Under the pieces are notes generated by a model that was given only the letters and a program-made list of their open reading frames with translations, searched no databases and was not told where the DNA came from. Below, one piece after another: positions 18,512 through 28,788 of a stretch of 64,000 bases of DNA. The translations under genes were made by a program, and so were the position numbers. This stretch comes from a virus. Each line of letters starts with the position of its first letter. Positions within the stretch are counted from its first letter, which is position 1. The stretch is from IMG/VR virus record IMGVR_UViG_3300009081_000009, positions 62,001 to 126,000 of that record. One strand, 5' to 3'.

Positions 18512-20698
18512 ATGGCAATCGAAGATAAAGATATAAATGAGTTAAAAAAAGAGTTAGAAACTCTAGCTAAAAACGTATCATCTATAGGTGATTCGGTTCG
18601 TGTTGGTGTTCGGGAAGGGATTAAAGATGGAAATAGTGATTTAGCTAAAAAAACTCGTACAGAAAATGATGCTGATTTGGCTGAAAAAGCCCAATCACGT
18701 ATTATATTACGTCAAAAAGAAGATTTTGAAAAAACACGTGAAATGCAGAAATCATCTGTAAAAACACCAGAACAGATAACACAAGAAAAAGCAGCAAATG
18801 CTCAATTTAAAACTAATGAATATTTAGATCAATTAACAAAATTAATTAAAGATAACAATGAGACCTTAAATAAACCATCCAAATCAACTAAATCAACTGG
18901 TGATTCTATTGGTGATAGTGATAGAAAAAAGAAATCAGGCTCGGATTCATATATAACAAGTAGCGGAATGAAAGGTGAAGATCTAGTTGGAAAACTATTT
19001 AAAGGAATATCGGGAACATTCGAAGGAATTAAAGAAATTCCGGGTAATATGAAACGAAAAGCAGAGGGTGCTGCTGATTGGATTCATGGTATTGGTAGTG
19101 GCGAAGGCATAAAATCAAAAATATCCGGTGGTGTTGATTGGGTTAAAGATGTTACTGGTGGTCGTCAAGATAGTGCAGATAGACAAAAACAATTAGAAAT
19201 TACTAAGAACGAAATTAATAAAGAAAAAATGTTGTTATCAGCCGAAGAAGCTGAATTAGATAAATTAAAAAAACAACGTGGTAAGAACAGAGATAAAAAG
19301 GCTATTGAAGAATTAGATAACGCAATAGAAGAACGAAAATCTACGATAGCTGAGAAGGCAAAGGTATTAGGATCTTTAACATCGGAAGAGTATTTATATC
19401 AGAAAGGAAAACAAGATAAAAATTATAAATTAAAAGGACGTGAAAGGGATCTTGTTCTAAATCAGATGCGTGATAATGTTACTTCTAGCGTTACATCAGA
19501 TTTAGAAACTCCTAAAACAACGTCTACGCGAGGTGGTACTGGATCAGGTACTGGTATTGGTGGTATTGGATCTGAATCAATTATTTCTGGCTTAAATAAA
19601 TTAGAAAAATCCTTGAATGCTATTGAGAAAAATACAAAAACCAATACCCAAACAACTACATTAAATGCGTTGAGTAAAAGTCTTGCATCGCAACAATCCT
19701 TATTATCTCAATTAGATAAATCGGTTACTGCAATAGAATCTAAATCATCAGGTAAATTAAATGCTGATACTAAATTATCAAAGACTCCAACTCCTACTAC
19801 TTTTGGTGAATATGTAAGTGGTATATATAATGAATTGAAAAAATCAAATGAATTGAATGGTACTAAATCAAAATTAGCTGGTGTTGCTAGTGAGGCTGAT
19901 GAGGGTGGTGGTATTATGGGAATCATGGGTAAAATCCTCCCTGCGTTGGGTGGATTAGCTCCTATGATGGGATCTATAGCTGCTGCATTACCTGCAATTG
20001 CTGTGGCTGCTGGTGGTGCGTATTTATTAAAGAAAACCTATGATATGACTGAGCAAAGTACTGAAGGTACTACTGTGGGTGATGTGGGTGCTGGTATTGG
20101 AGGATTCGTATCTGGTAAAGGATTTAGTAAATCATTAGAAGATCGACAGGTTGATCGAGTAACTGCTATTCATAAAAAGGAAGGTGATAAAACTGTAGTT
20201 GAAGGTGCAAAAACACTATTCGATAGAGATCAAGCTCCTATTTTCGCACCATATAAGAAATATATGAGTGATGATGATTTGGCTGGATTAAAAGATAAAT
20301 ATATTGATTATAGAGTCGGTAATTCTACATATATACAATATAAAATTGATAGAAATAAATTATTGAAGCAAGCAAAGGAACAACAAGCTGGTGAAACGTC
20401 AGTTGATAGTGAATTCGCACAATTAACAGGTAAGTCAGCAAGTACTCCAACATCAAACAATCCAAGTACATCAGATAAGGGACAAGGCAGTCAACCAAAA
20501 GTTAATACACAAACATCAATGTCATCAATGGGTAGTTCCTCTGGTATGGATCAGTTAACTGCAATGACCATACAAGCAAAATTAATAGCAACCGAAATGC
20601 TTAACATGCAGAAAAACCCTGATTACATTAATCAACAGAAGGCATATATGAAAGAAAATGGTAAGCAGTTTGCTACATCTTTAGTGGGGAATGACTAA
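18512..20698 (+). CDS. Tape-measure/baseplate hub protein (gp29-like)
   Basis: 728 residues. The N-terminal 330 residues are highly charged and coiled-coil-like; a hydrophobic Ala/Gly segment (APMMGSIAAALPAIAVAAGG, about residue 485) follows, then a polar tail. This architecture is typical of tail-length determinators. T4 gp29 is 590 residues and also sits just upstream of gp48. The last codon overlaps the next gene (TAATG). Sequence-level identity to gp29 is not visible. Confidence 0.55.
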   Translation: MAIEDKDINELKKELETLAKNVSSIGDSVRVGVREGIKDGNSDLAKKTRTENDADLAEKAQSRIILRQKEDFEKTREMQKSSVKTPEQITQEKAANAQFKTNEYLDQLTKLIKDNNETLNKPSKSTKSTGDSIGDSDRKKKSGSDSYITSSGMKGEDLVGKLFKGISGTFEGIKEIPGNMKRKAEGAADWIHGIGSGEGIKSKISGGVDWVKDVTGGRQDSADRQKQLEITKNEINKEKMLLSAEEAELDKLKKQRGKNRDKKAIEELDNAIEERKSTIAEKAKVLGSLTSEEYLYQKGKQDKNYKLKGRERDLVLNQMRDNVTSSVTSDLETPKTTSTRGGTGSGTGIGGIGSESIISGLNKLEKSLNAIEKNTKTNTQTTTLNALSKSLASQQSLLSQLDKSVTAIESKSSGKLNADTKLSKTPTPTTFGEYVSGIYNELKKSNELNGTKSKLAGVASEADEGGGIMGIMGKILPALGGLAPMMGSIAAALPAIAVAAGGAYLLKKTYDMTEQSTEGTTVGDVGAGIGGFVSGKGFSKSLEDRQVDRVTAIHKKEGDKTVVEGAKTLFDRDQAPIFAPYKKYMSDDDLAGLKDKYIDYRVGNSTYIQYKIDRNKLLKQAKEQQAGETSVDSEFAQLTGKSASTPTSNNPSTSDKGQGSQPKVNTQTSMSSMGSSSGMDQLTAMTIQAKLIATEMLNMQKNPDYINQQKAYMKENGKQFATSLVGND

Positions 20699-21747
20699 TG
20701 GCTGAGAAAGAAACAACAGTAGATCCATCAAGAAATCTTAAAGTTAGAGGATTATCAGATAATATTCCTAGACCTAATATAGTTCGTATAGAAACTTTAG
20801 ATGGTGCTGCTAGAAGTCGATACTTGACAGGTATATATACAGGAACAAATCAATTGAGAGATAAAATATATCAAAGCGTAGCTCCTGATGCAGAAAAAAA
20901 ATTTTATGGATTCTTATCACCAAATGCAGATTTTTCGTTTAACATGACTGGATCATGGGAAGGATCAGCACTCGGTGGCATGGCTATAGGAGGCATTAAA
21001 AAAGTAGCTGATATCGTTGGTGCTGGTAAGGCAGTTAGTTCAATATTTGATGCAGGACAGACAGCTTATGAGATAGCCAGTTCATTAACACAAATGAATT
21101 CTACTTCAACTGGTAGTTCTACCATGCAAGATTTCAAAAATGTAACTTTAGATCAATTTGCGGTTTCCTGTGTTTGGTATATCCCAGAACAAGAAAAAAT
21201 TGCACAGACATCATTGAGAATTATATATAGAATGTTATATCCACGTCAATTGAATGCGGATTCGGCTGCTGATATGCTTGGTCAAGCGACTGCTAATGTA
21301 ATAAATGCTGCTGGTGAAGCAGCCGTTACAGCAGCCTCAAAATTAACTGCATCTGATAGTGAACAACTTAAAAGTAATGTAAGTAAACCAGCATCTCCTG
21401 AAGGTGGTGGTGTATTGTCTGGAGCTATATCTACCGTAGCCGATGTATCTGGTTCTATGGTAAGTGGTGGTGTACAGGCTATCAATGCTGTAGGCACGTT
21501 CTTTGGGTATAATACAACCATGAATCCATTACCTGTTCGTGTATCTATAGGTCAGTATATAGATGTCGAACCACTTGTAATAACAGGAATAGAAACTAAA
21601 TTTTCTAGAGAAACTTTTATATCTGAAAATACAGGAAGACATCTTCCACTATTCGCATACACAACCATTCACTTTAAATACTGGCTTAACCCAGCACCTA
21701 ATTTGCAATTTGCAAATATATTAGGTACAGAATTGTTTGGAACTTAA
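20698..21747 (+). CDS. Baseplate tail-tube cap/initiator protein (gp48/gp54-like)
   Basis: 349 residues. The C-terminus carries a tube-like pattern: PVRVSIGQYIDVEPLVITGI, FSRETF and LPLFAYTTIHFKYW, as in the proteins that join the hub to the first tube ring. Ala/Ser-rich central region. It follows the tape-measure-like gene, as gp48 follows gp29 in T4. I cannot separate gp48 from gp54. Confidence 0.6.
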   Translation: MAEKETTVDPSRNLKVRGLSDNIPRPNIVRIETLDGAARSRYLTGIYTGTNQLRDKIYQSVAPDAEKKFYGFLSPNADFSFNMTGSWEGSALGGMAIGGIKKVADIVGAGKAVSSIFDAGQTAYEIASSLTQMNSTSTGSSTMQDFKNVTLDQFAVSCVWYIPEQEKIAQTSLRIIYRMLYPRQLNADSAADMLGQATANVINAAGEAAVTAASKLTASDSEQLKSNVSKPASPEGGGVLSGAISTVADVSGSMVSGGVQAINAVGTFFGYNTTMNPLPVRVSIGQYIDVEPLVITGIETKFSRETFISENTGRHLPLFAYTTIHFKYWLNPAPNLQFANILGTELFGT

Positions 21748-21762
21748 ACTTAGGTATAATTT

Positions 21763-22185
21763 ATGGCATTTCCGAGAATAAAAAAATTTAATTTTAATAT
21801 AACAAGTACTTACGAAGTTCCTAGTTATTTTGTTGGTAGATTGGATTTAATTGCAGTCGAATTATTTGATAATGTTCGCATGTATAAATCAATCGCTGCT
21901 GCAAATAATATAAAACTTGCACATGGTACTAGAACTGGTATAAGACCTCAAACCATTTCAATCCGAAATGAATTGATTATGCGCGGATTTACTGGCACTA
22001 ATCTTGAAGCTGAATATCAGAGATTAATAGATGAATCAAGATCAACTAATTTGGATTGGATGGCATATGAAAATACAGGATATGGATACATGAGTGAAGT
22101 ATATGAAGGTAGATTATTACTTATCCCAGATTTTGCTACGGCTGATTTGTACCTAAATAAATATGAATTTTTAACAGAAGAATAA
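21763..22185 (+). CDS. Baseplate protein with LysM-like segment (gp53-like)
   Basis: 140 residues. RLDLIAVELFDNVRMYKSIA followed by ANNI matches the LysM/gp53-type pattern (D.IA...Y.....W.I...N) used in baseplate wedge proteins to bind neighbours or peptidoglycan. Short leader after the cap gene; part of a continuous baseplate operon. Confidence 0.55.
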   Translation: MAFPRIKKFNFNITSTYEVPSYFVGRLDLIAVELFDNVRMYKSIAAANNIKLAHGTRTGIRPQTISIRNELIMRGFTGTNLEAEYQRLIDESRSTNLDWMAYENTGYGYMSEVYEGRLLLIPDFATADLYLNKYEFLTEE

Positions 22186-22188
22186 CAC

Positions 22189-23493
22189 ATGTCAACTAAG
22201 TCAACCGGATTAAATGTAACATTTGCAATTGAATTACAGGGAGCTGTTTTCAATAATGCTACTATTGTTGCGTTTGCATATAATAATTCAATTAATCAAA
22301 AACCATCAGGTGAATTCATATTAGTTGATTCTAATAGTGATACATTAATTGAGCGATCTGGTGATTTTGGTTCTATAATATTTAGCAATGTAACTGATAC
22401 GACAACTGATAAAACCACTATATTACCATTTATTGTAGATGACATGATGCGAATAAATGTATCTAACTCAAACTCTACTTATAAAATAACATGGAGTGCA
22501 GGTACTAAAGAGACTATGGTATTAAATACACGAGCCGTTAAAGGGAGTAGTATTGATGCTATGGTAGATATCGCAAAATTCTTTAAGTATAAATTAGTTG
22601 AACGAATGAGTGACGTTAAATACGATAAACCAAGTGATTCGATGATATGGCGATATGTATCAGATGATATGTGGGATTCGTTTGAGAGAACAATTAATAG
22701 ATCGTATTTGTATAATGATTATTTATATTGGGCATTTGATGATGTGAATAATTGTGTTAAATTATCTTCATTTAAATTTGAAGATGCCATGGAAGATAAA
22801 AATTTATTTATATATTCAGATAATGCGAAATCATCATCTGATACCGTAAAGACATATGTAGATAAACCTAAACTTACTATATGGTCATATGGTGATAGTT
22901 CAAGACAAAATAATATAGGATCTAATAAAGATAAATTATTTCCAAATGTCGCATTTAGTGGTGTTAATAATGGTGAAATGAATCAGGCTGGATGCCAAGG
23001 GCCATGTTTTAATAGCGTATTAAAATCAACTGGTGATAACTCACAAGATATGATAATGAAAAATACCGGATTAACTGGTAAAAATGATGTATTTGGAAAA
23101 TTGGAAGTTGTTCGAAATTACCCAAATAATACTCATAAAATGTATTCACTTGCGCCTACTATACGAAAATACAAGTTAGCTACTTATGGAAAGGCATTAT
23201 ATATACAATTATATAATACATTAGGGCCAGAAATTGGAAGTAAGGTCTCCGTGGTATATTTTGGTGCGGATAGAAAAGTGCGTGGTATGAATGTTGATGC
23301 AACCTATACAGATAGATATATAATAACTGAGAAGCGAGTTAAATATACCACAGTAACCGGAAATATGAGAGGAAATACAGTTGCGAAGGATAGTACCGAA
23401 GTTTCTGTGATGTTAAAATTAGTATCAGACCATTTAGGTACTGAAGGTTTTGATGATGTATCTAAAATATTAGATCAGATTAAGGATAAATAA
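22189..23493 (+). CDS. Putative baseplate hub protein (gp27-like)
   Basis: 434 residues. The middle contains DDMWDSFERTINRSYLYNDY and YWAFDD, and the C-terminus RYIITEKRVKYTTVTGN, which recall the barrel domains of gp27/gpD-type hubs. It directly precedes the OB-fold spike gene, with the stop overlapping the next ATG (TAATG), as expected for a hub-spike pair. Similarity is weak. Confidence 0.45.
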   Translation: MSTKSTGLNVTFAIELQGAVFNNATIVAFAYNNSINQKPSGEFILVDSNSDTLIERSGDFGSIIFSNVTDTTTDKTTILPFIVDDMMRINVSNSNSTYKITWSAGTKETMVLNTRAVKGSSIDAMVDIAKFFKYKLVERMSDVKYDKPSDSMIWRYVSDDMWDSFERTINRSYLYNDYLYWAFDDVNNCVKLSSFKFEDAMEDKNLFIYSDNAKSSSDTVKTYVDKPKLTIWSYGDSSRQNNIGSNKDKLFPNVAFSGVNNGEMNQAGCQGPCFNSVLKSTGDNSQDMIMKNTGLTGKNDVFGKLEVVRNYPNNTHKMYSLAPTIRKYKLATYGKALYIQLYNTLGPEIGSKVSVVYFGADRKVRGMNVDATYTDRYIITEKRVKYTTVTGNMRGNTVAKDSTEVSVMLKLVSDHLGTEGFDDVSKILDQIKDK

Positions 23494-24725
23494 TGACACT
23501 ATTAACTGATAAATATTATGAAGCTGTTGTTATAACAGATGAAATTGACCCGAATCATGCTGGTGCTGTTCGTGTACATGTTCTTGGTGTTACTGATAAA
23601 TTAGAACCTGATAATCAACCATTTGTAGTACCTTCTATAAATGGAATGCAAGCAGTTCCCACCAAAGGAACCCTGCTTTACGTTGTATTTGATGAGGGTG
23701 ATATAAATATGGGTAGATATTTCTTTGTAGCACAAGACAAAAATTATTTACCGAGTGAGTATGTAACAGATTATCCGAATGTAGCTGTAACTAATTTGGG
23801 TGATGATACATTTTTATTAACTCATAATAGAAGAACTAGAACAAGTATAATCACACATCCAAGTGATAGTAGCGTTACGTGGAATAATTTTGGTGCTATT
23901 ATACATGATAGCGATAAAGGATATACCAATGCTGGTTATGGAGCACTTAATAATCAAGGAAGTAAAATACAATCAGTCTTAACTGAAGGTACTGTGGATG
24001 TATTTTGTTGTACAGCTATCGGTAACAATATTGCTAATGGTGGTGCTCATCAAGGATCTGAATATTTATATGCTACTCATATATCTAAAGCAACTGTTGA
24101 TGCCATAAATGGTAAAGTTGTTTCTGACGATGAAAACAGTGAGGGTAATCCAGCACTTGAAGATGGTAGCAGTGAATTGGTTATTAATTCTATATACGAT
24201 GCGACTGGAAATGAAGTAGCAACAGTTGAATATTATCCAACTGAATCATATATCGAACGAAAGGATAAAGATATATCACATATAATTGTAGCGAACACTG
24301 GTAATAACAATTTCGTTGATGCTGCATCTAAAGTTGTCGAGAAGAATAGTAATTATGGGTGTCATTATTTGATAGGTCGAAGTAATGGAACTCCACCAGT
24401 TGACTCTGAACGCGAAGGTGATTCGACATCACGTGCATCTGGATTCATGCAATTTGTTGAGACTACAAACGATGTTTATTTTGGAAGTAATGCTAAACTA
24501 TTACCATCAACTGATGCAGCTAATAAGAATGCGGTTGTTATCATGTTAGTGGGTGATGGTACATCATATACCCAATACCAATATGATATGCTAAATAAAT
24601 TGATCGCCCATGTAAAATATGTAGCTGGTGATACAGGGGTTAAATTTTTCGTTACGGATAATATGGTAGCAGTTCCAGCATATGAAACGATTGGAGCATT
24701 AGATCCATCGAAGGTTAATAAATAA
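23493..24725 (+). CDS. Baseplate spike protein: OB fold plus degenerate amidase-like domain
   Basis: 410 residues. Residues 1-80 (YEAVVITDEIDPNHAGAVRV, later VFDEGDINMGRYFFV) look like the OB fold of gp5/VgrG spikes. Residues about 265-405 resemble an N-acetylmuramoyl-L-alanine amidase (HYLIGRSNG, AVVIMLVGDGTSYTQYQYDM), but the zinc-ligand His expected after the first strand is replaced (IIVANTG) and the second is missing (FFVTDNM). T4 gp5 has a lysozyme at this place; here the lytic domain looks inactive. Confidence 0.55.
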   Translation: MTLLTDKYYEAVVITDEIDPNHAGAVRVHVLGVTDKLEPDNQPFVVPSINGMQAVPTKGTLLYVVFDEGDINMGRYFFVAQDKNYLPSEYVTDYPNVAVTNLGDDTFLLTHNRRTRTSIITHPSDSSVTWNNFGAIIHDSDKGYTNAGYGALNNQGSKIQSVLTEGTVDVFCCTAIGNNIANGGAHQGSEYLYATHISKATVDAINGKVVSDDENSEGNPALEDGSSELVINSIYDATGNEVATVEYYPTESYIERKDKDISHIIVANTGNNNFVDAASKVVEKNSNYGCHYLIGRSNGTPPVDSEREGDSTSRASGFMQFVETTNDVYFGSNAKLLPSTDAANKNAVVIMLVGDGTSYTQYQYDMLNKLIAHVKYVAGDTGVKFFVTDNMVAVPAYETIGALDPSKVNK

Positions 24726-24727
24726 TT

Positions 24728-26554
24728 ATGGCTAAATGTATTAAAGATATTATAGATAACAATGTTGCTAGTGGTGGTATTGGAAATGCTTCCAGTGCAT
24801 CATCGACAACAGCATATCCAAGTGGGTATGGAACATATATAAATGCTCCAATCTCATCTAATGGAGATATAAAATACGCTGATAATTTTGTTGACGCTCT
24901 AAGTAGTGCTACGATGAAACTTAGAAATACCGACTGTACTCAAACTGTATTAGATTTCTTTTCTAATCAATTTCCTGCTGCATCTAGCATGGCAAAAAAA
25001 TCATATGATTGGGTTTCTGATAATGCAAATTTACAAAGTGGAATGTCTGCATTAGGTAATAAATTAAAAGGTGGTAGTCTAGAAAAAATGACAGATCAGT
25101 TCTGTGATACAGTGACAACATTATCCAGAACTCTTATATTTTATCTAGACACAGCTACTAAAGCAGCATTTGTATTATTTAAGAAAATCGATGCATTAAA
25201 ACGAAAAATAGAAAAGGCTTTGCTTGAATTTACCGATGCAGTTAGAAACTGTATTGTTAGTGTTATAGTAGATGCAAAAAATGCAATTAATCGAGTAGTT
25301 CGAAAGGTTTTGGATTTTGATATAGTCCTTGATTTAATGAGACATTGCCCTTGTATAACAAAAATAATAGCTAGTTTATTTAATTGTAAACGAGATTCCG
25401 ATGGTAATAAATTAACAACTCCAGAAGAGGTATTAAACTGCGTCCTTGAAAAGTATACATTAGATCCAACTCAAATCATAAATGCAATTAATAATTTTAT
25501 TGATAATACAATATTAAGTACTATAAATAAAGGCTTTAATATGTTGGATGAATTCATAAAAACTACTATGGAATTATTGATGGCTCCTTTTAGAGCATTA
25601 ATTCGATTGTATGCTAAATTATTAAATACGAAAATAAATATGACGTTTATTATTCGTGGATTAGGCCCAGCGGAATGCTTACTTATATATACAAAGGAGC
25701 ACACTAAATCAGGTGGTTCTTATCTTGGTATGAGTATAATAGATATGGTAAACACATTAAAATCATGGGCTAATTGCTTTGAGTTTGCGTGTCAATCATT
25801 CACGGAAGATATGGCAACTAAAATAAAGGAATTAAATGAAAATCTTAGATTAGATGATAAATACTGGCGTGATGTTATGTCAATTGATTTATACCAATCG
25901 GCTATTGGCGCAAAGGTGCAATCAAATCAGCCTAGACCTGCTATGATTCGAGAAATATTTACAAAGAATCAAGGTAAAGGAAAAAACGTATTTATTGGTA
26001 TTATTGATTCCTTTAAGCAAGTTGGAAAAATAACAATAGATACAGGTCTATCAGATAAAACACTTGGAGAAACAGCAGAAGCCGTTAAATTTAAGGATGG
26101 GCCTGATAATGAAAGTGCTAATACTAATAATGGAATAAAAACATTAAATTCTACAGTCGAAAATAATTTAATGAGCATGGAATTAAATCTTGCTAGTGAT
26201 ACATCATCTTTTTATGTAGAAAAATTATTACAGCTAGTTGATTGGGAAGGAACATTCAAAAAAAGTGGTGCTCATAATACTCAAATTGATAAATTAATTG
26301 CAACCCAACAAACATTAACTCCTGATTACTCAACCATTCAAATATCAACTGCATATGTATCTAATAATGATCGAGTGTATTATGCAGGAGATGCTACGGA
26401 AACCATTTCTGATGTAAAGCCTACATACGAAATTACTGATGACTATAATAGTACGAGTATAAACAAAATAAATAACTATGAAACTCCGGTGAGAAATGAA
26501 TCCGAATCATTAACGGATTACTATAGACGCTGGTATAATGGAGCTATTGCATAA
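24728..26554 (+). CDS. Large structural protein, probable baseplate component
   Basis: 608 residues. A Gly/Ser-rich N-terminus precedes a long helical, Cys-containing region (CPCITKIIASLFNCKRD), and the C-terminus ends with RNESESLTDYYRRWYNGAIA. No known domain is recognised. Its place between the spike and gp4, with 1-3 base spacing, argues for a baseplate or tail role. Confidence 0.6.
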   Translation: MAKCIKDIIDNNVASGGIGNASSASSTTAYPSGYGTYINAPISSNGDIKYADNFVDALSSATMKLRNTDCTQTVLDFFSNQFPAASSMAKKSYDWVSDNANLQSGMSALGNKLKGGSLEKMTDQFCDTVTTLSRTLIFYLDTATKAAFVLFKKIDALKRKIEKALLEFTDAVRNCIVSVIVDAKNAINRVVRKVLDFDIVLDLMRHCPCITKIIASLFNCKRDSDGNKLTTPEEVLNCVLEKYTLDPTQIINAINNFIDNTILSTINKGFNMLDEFIKTTMELLMAPFRALIRLYAKLLNTKINMTFIIRGLGPAECLLIYTKEHTKSGGSYLGMSIIDMVNTLKSWANCFEFACQSFTEDMATKIKELNENLRLDDKYWRDVMSIDLYQSAIGAKVQSNQPRPAMIREIFTKNQGKGKNVFIGIIDSFKQVGKITIDTGLSDKTLGETAEAVKFKDGPDNESANTNNGIKTLNSTVENNLMSMELNLASDTSSFYVEKLLQLVDWEGTFKKSGAHNTQIDKLIATQQTLTPDYSTIQISTAYVSNNDRVYYAGDATETISDVKPTYEITDDYNSTSINKINNYETPVRNESESLTDYYRRWYNGAIA

Positions 26555-27060
26555 TGGGAATAAATTACAAGACAGATACCAATAAAGGATATTATCAGAT
26601 ACTAAATAAAGAAAAATATTATCCTACTGGAAAGGTTCCTATATACAAGTCAGGATGGGAGCTACAAGTATTTCATGCACTTGATGTAAATCCTAATGTA
26701 TTATATTGGGGTTATGAGCCATTGGAAATATATTATTTTAGTCCACGATATTTAAAATATACCGTATATTACCCTGATATTCTATGTCATATCCGTATGG
26801 ATAGCGGAGTTGAGCAAAAACTATTATTGGAAATTAAACCAAATAAATTTGTGGTTATGCCAAAAGTTCCAACTAAACCGAAAGAAAATACTCCACAAAA
26901 ATGGGATAAATATCGAAAGGCGACTATTAATTATAATAATAATTTAAAGGATTATATGGTTAATATGGCTAAATGGGAAGCAGCGCAACAATGGTGTTTA
27001 AAGAACAATGTAATGTGGCGAATTCTAAGCGAAAAAAATACCAATACTTTATTTAAATAA
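26554..27060 (+). CDS. 4: Head completion nuclease-like protein (gp4)
   Basis: 168 residues. The gp4/TnsA-like endonuclease-fold pattern is clear: SGWELQVFHALDVNPNVLYW, IYYFSPR, YYPDIL and LLLEIKPNKF, with candidate catalytic Glu, Asp and the EIK motif. gp4 acts in head completion. The ATG overlaps the previous stop (ATAATGG). Confidence 0.88.
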   Translation: MGINYKTDTNKGYYQILNKEKYYPTGKVPIYKSGWELQVFHALDVNPNVLYWGYEPLEIYYFSPRYLKYTVYYPDILCHIRMDSGVEQKLLLEIKPNKFVVMPKVPTKPKENTPQKWDKYRKATINYNNNLKDYMVNMAKWEAAQQWCLKNNVMWRILSEKNTNTLFK

Positions 27061-27096
27061 TGTATAATTTATAGTAAGATTAAATTAAGGAATTAT

Positions 27097-27528
27097 ATGT
27101 CCTGCTGTAACCAAACTGCACAGTTGGATACTATCTATTTATCTTTACATAAGCGGTTACTTGAATTCGGAAATGAGATATATGGCGAACAGCTAATGGC
27201 TTCTCATCCAAGTACCTTCATGTGGATATTTACATTTTATTCAGATGCTGAATTATGTGAAGAATGCCAATTTTCATTCTCTGCGATGAATAAATGGTTT
27301 CATGATTATGGTTTATTTAATGATCCAATTAGAAATGTTAAATGGATTATTGAAGATGAACCAGAAAAGAATTTCATTTATAAAGAATTGGGGTTTTCAA
27401 AAACTCCAATGCACTTATTTTGTGATAAAGATGGAAAAATAATAGATATTATAATGGGATTTCCTACTCCAGAATGGTTAGAGAAACATATATTACCTTT
27501 AATACAAGCGGATATGAATATATTATGA
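27097..27528 (+). CDS. Thioredoxin-like protein
   Basis: 143 residues. FTFYSDAELCEECQFSF carries a CxxC active site (CEEC), and GFSKTPMHLFCDKDGKIID supplies the cis-Pro strand of a thioredoxin fold. A 45-residue N-terminal extension starts with MSCC. Likely a redox partner. AAGGA ribosome binding site; coupled to the next gene by an ATGA overlap. Confidence 0.75.
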   Translation: MSCCNQTAQLDTIYLSLHKRLLEFGNEIYGEQLMASHPSTFMWIFTFYSDAELCEECQFSFSAMNKWFHDYGLFNDPIRNVKWIIEDEPEKNFIYKELGFSKTPMHLFCDKDGKIIDIIMGFPTPEWLEKHILPLIQADMNIL

Positions 27529-28565
27529 ACAAAACCAAACCCAATGCCGTAGTTATCGGCTATACTTTAGATTCGGCTATATTAGCTCGTGAACTTGCTC
27601 AAAAAGGAAATAAGCAAGTTACTTATCTAAAGACTGGTAGATTAGGTTATCCACTGGATGACCTTAAAGACTACATTTCATATGAAGATGTGATTAATTT
27701 AAACACGTTGGGTGTCGATGTTGAATATAGAAAGCTAATCAATGGATCATATGTCTTTATGCCATATGATGCATTAAAGTTTGTAAATAATCGAAATGGT
27801 TTATTGAGTTATCCATTAAATAAGTCAAGTTTTGATTCAGCCGAAGAATGGGAGCAATTAGAATTTTGCCTTCATAAATTATCAGAATTTCGCGAAACAC
27901 TTGAAGACTCAACTAATTTCATCAATATTTATAAAAACTTCTTCCCTAAATGGTTATATGATAGCCTATTAAAGTATATGGGTATCAATAAATGGGGTAA
28001 AATAAGACAATCTCAGTTTAGTAGAGAAGCACTGGCTAAAGAAATTAATCTATCATATCTCGACTCAACCAATACAGGAACCGCATTCAAACCCGTAAAT
28101 GGATATGAAGATATATGTAATCGATTGCTGAATCATCCCAATATAAAAATTGGAAGTATTCAATTGGATGATATCAGAAAAATACTAATTAAACGACATG
28201 TAAATAGCGATATCATTGTATGCGATAATAGAATTGACTATATTTGCAACTACACATATGGTAATTTTGATAGAGTACAGTTTAGGTCAGAACCCGTAAT
28301 TGAGCGAAATTTAGAGGAATTTATTGATATCAGTGAAGGTGTGGTGATAACCCCCATGAAAGATTATTGGTGTATTTCAGCGGATAGAGGGGATATAACC
28401 AAGCTATATAGTACAGCAGTGCAAGATCTGAAATATACGAAGCAATCTGACATTCCAATGACGTTAGCCAACAAGAAAATGTATGCAGAATACAAGAAAA
28501 TGCTAACCCTATACTCAGGTAAGATACTAGATTTGGATAGTAGAGTGGTTACTATTATAAAGTAG
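27525..28565 (+). CDS. UDP-galactopyranose mutase-like flavoprotein, atypical
   Basis: 346 residues from the ATG overlapping the thioredoxin stop. The middle has UGM-like features: FFPKWLYDSLLKYMGINKWG, then YLDSTNTGTAFKPVNGYEDI. The N-terminal strand-helix (VVIGYTLDSAILARELAQKG) sits where a GxGxxG FAD-binding loop is expected, but that loop is degenerate. It may be an inactive or altered relative. Coupling to the thioredoxin gene suggests joint redox function. Confidence 0.55.
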   Translation: MNKTKPNAVVIGYTLDSAILARELAQKGNKQVTYLKTGRLGYPLDDLKDYISYEDVINLNTLGVDVEYRKLINGSYVFMPYDALKFVNNRNGLLSYPLNKSSFDSAEEWEQLEFCLHKLSEFRETLEDSTNFINIYKNFFPKWLYDSLLKYMGINKWGKIRQSQFSREALAKEINLSYLDSTNTGTAFKPVNGYEDICNRLLNHPNIKIGSIQLDDIRKILIKRHVNSDIIVCDNRIDYICNYTYGNFDRVQFRSEPVIERNLEEFIDISEGVVITPMKDYWCISADRGDITKLYSTAVQDLKYTKQSDIPMTLANKKMYAEYKKMLTLYSGKILDLDSRVVTIIK

Positions 28566-28578
28566 ACTATATTAGGCA

Positions 28579-28607
28579 TTGACAAATGAAACGTAATCAT
28601 CTATATT
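28579..28607 (+). promoter_or_regulatory. Early-type promoter
   Basis: TTGACA (28579-28584), 17-base spacer, TATATT (28602-28607). Drives the 50-residue ORF and the glycosyltransferase after it. Confidence 0.8.
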
Positions 28608-28635
28608 ATAGGTAGAGATAACCAAAGGAGTCGAT

Positions 28636-28788
28636 ATGCAGAACACTAACCAAACAAACGATACCGAAAGTCAATCAGCATTTTTGTCTATAGAGGAAGT
28701 CGCTGATTTTCACAAGTGGCAAGCGGATAAGTTGAATACTGGAAGCAAATACGAAATCATCCAAGATGGTAAATTACCGACCCCATGA
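28636..28788 (+). CDS. Small hypothetical protein
   Basis: 50 residues, ATG preceded by a strong AAGGAG. Polar N-terminus, then SIEEVADFHKWQADKLNTGS. The stop overlaps the ATG of the glycosyltransferase (ATGA), so the two are probably coupled. Not recognised. Confidence 0.75.
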   Translation: MQNTNQTNDTESQSAFLSIEEVADFHKWQADKLNTGSKYEIIQDGKLPTP

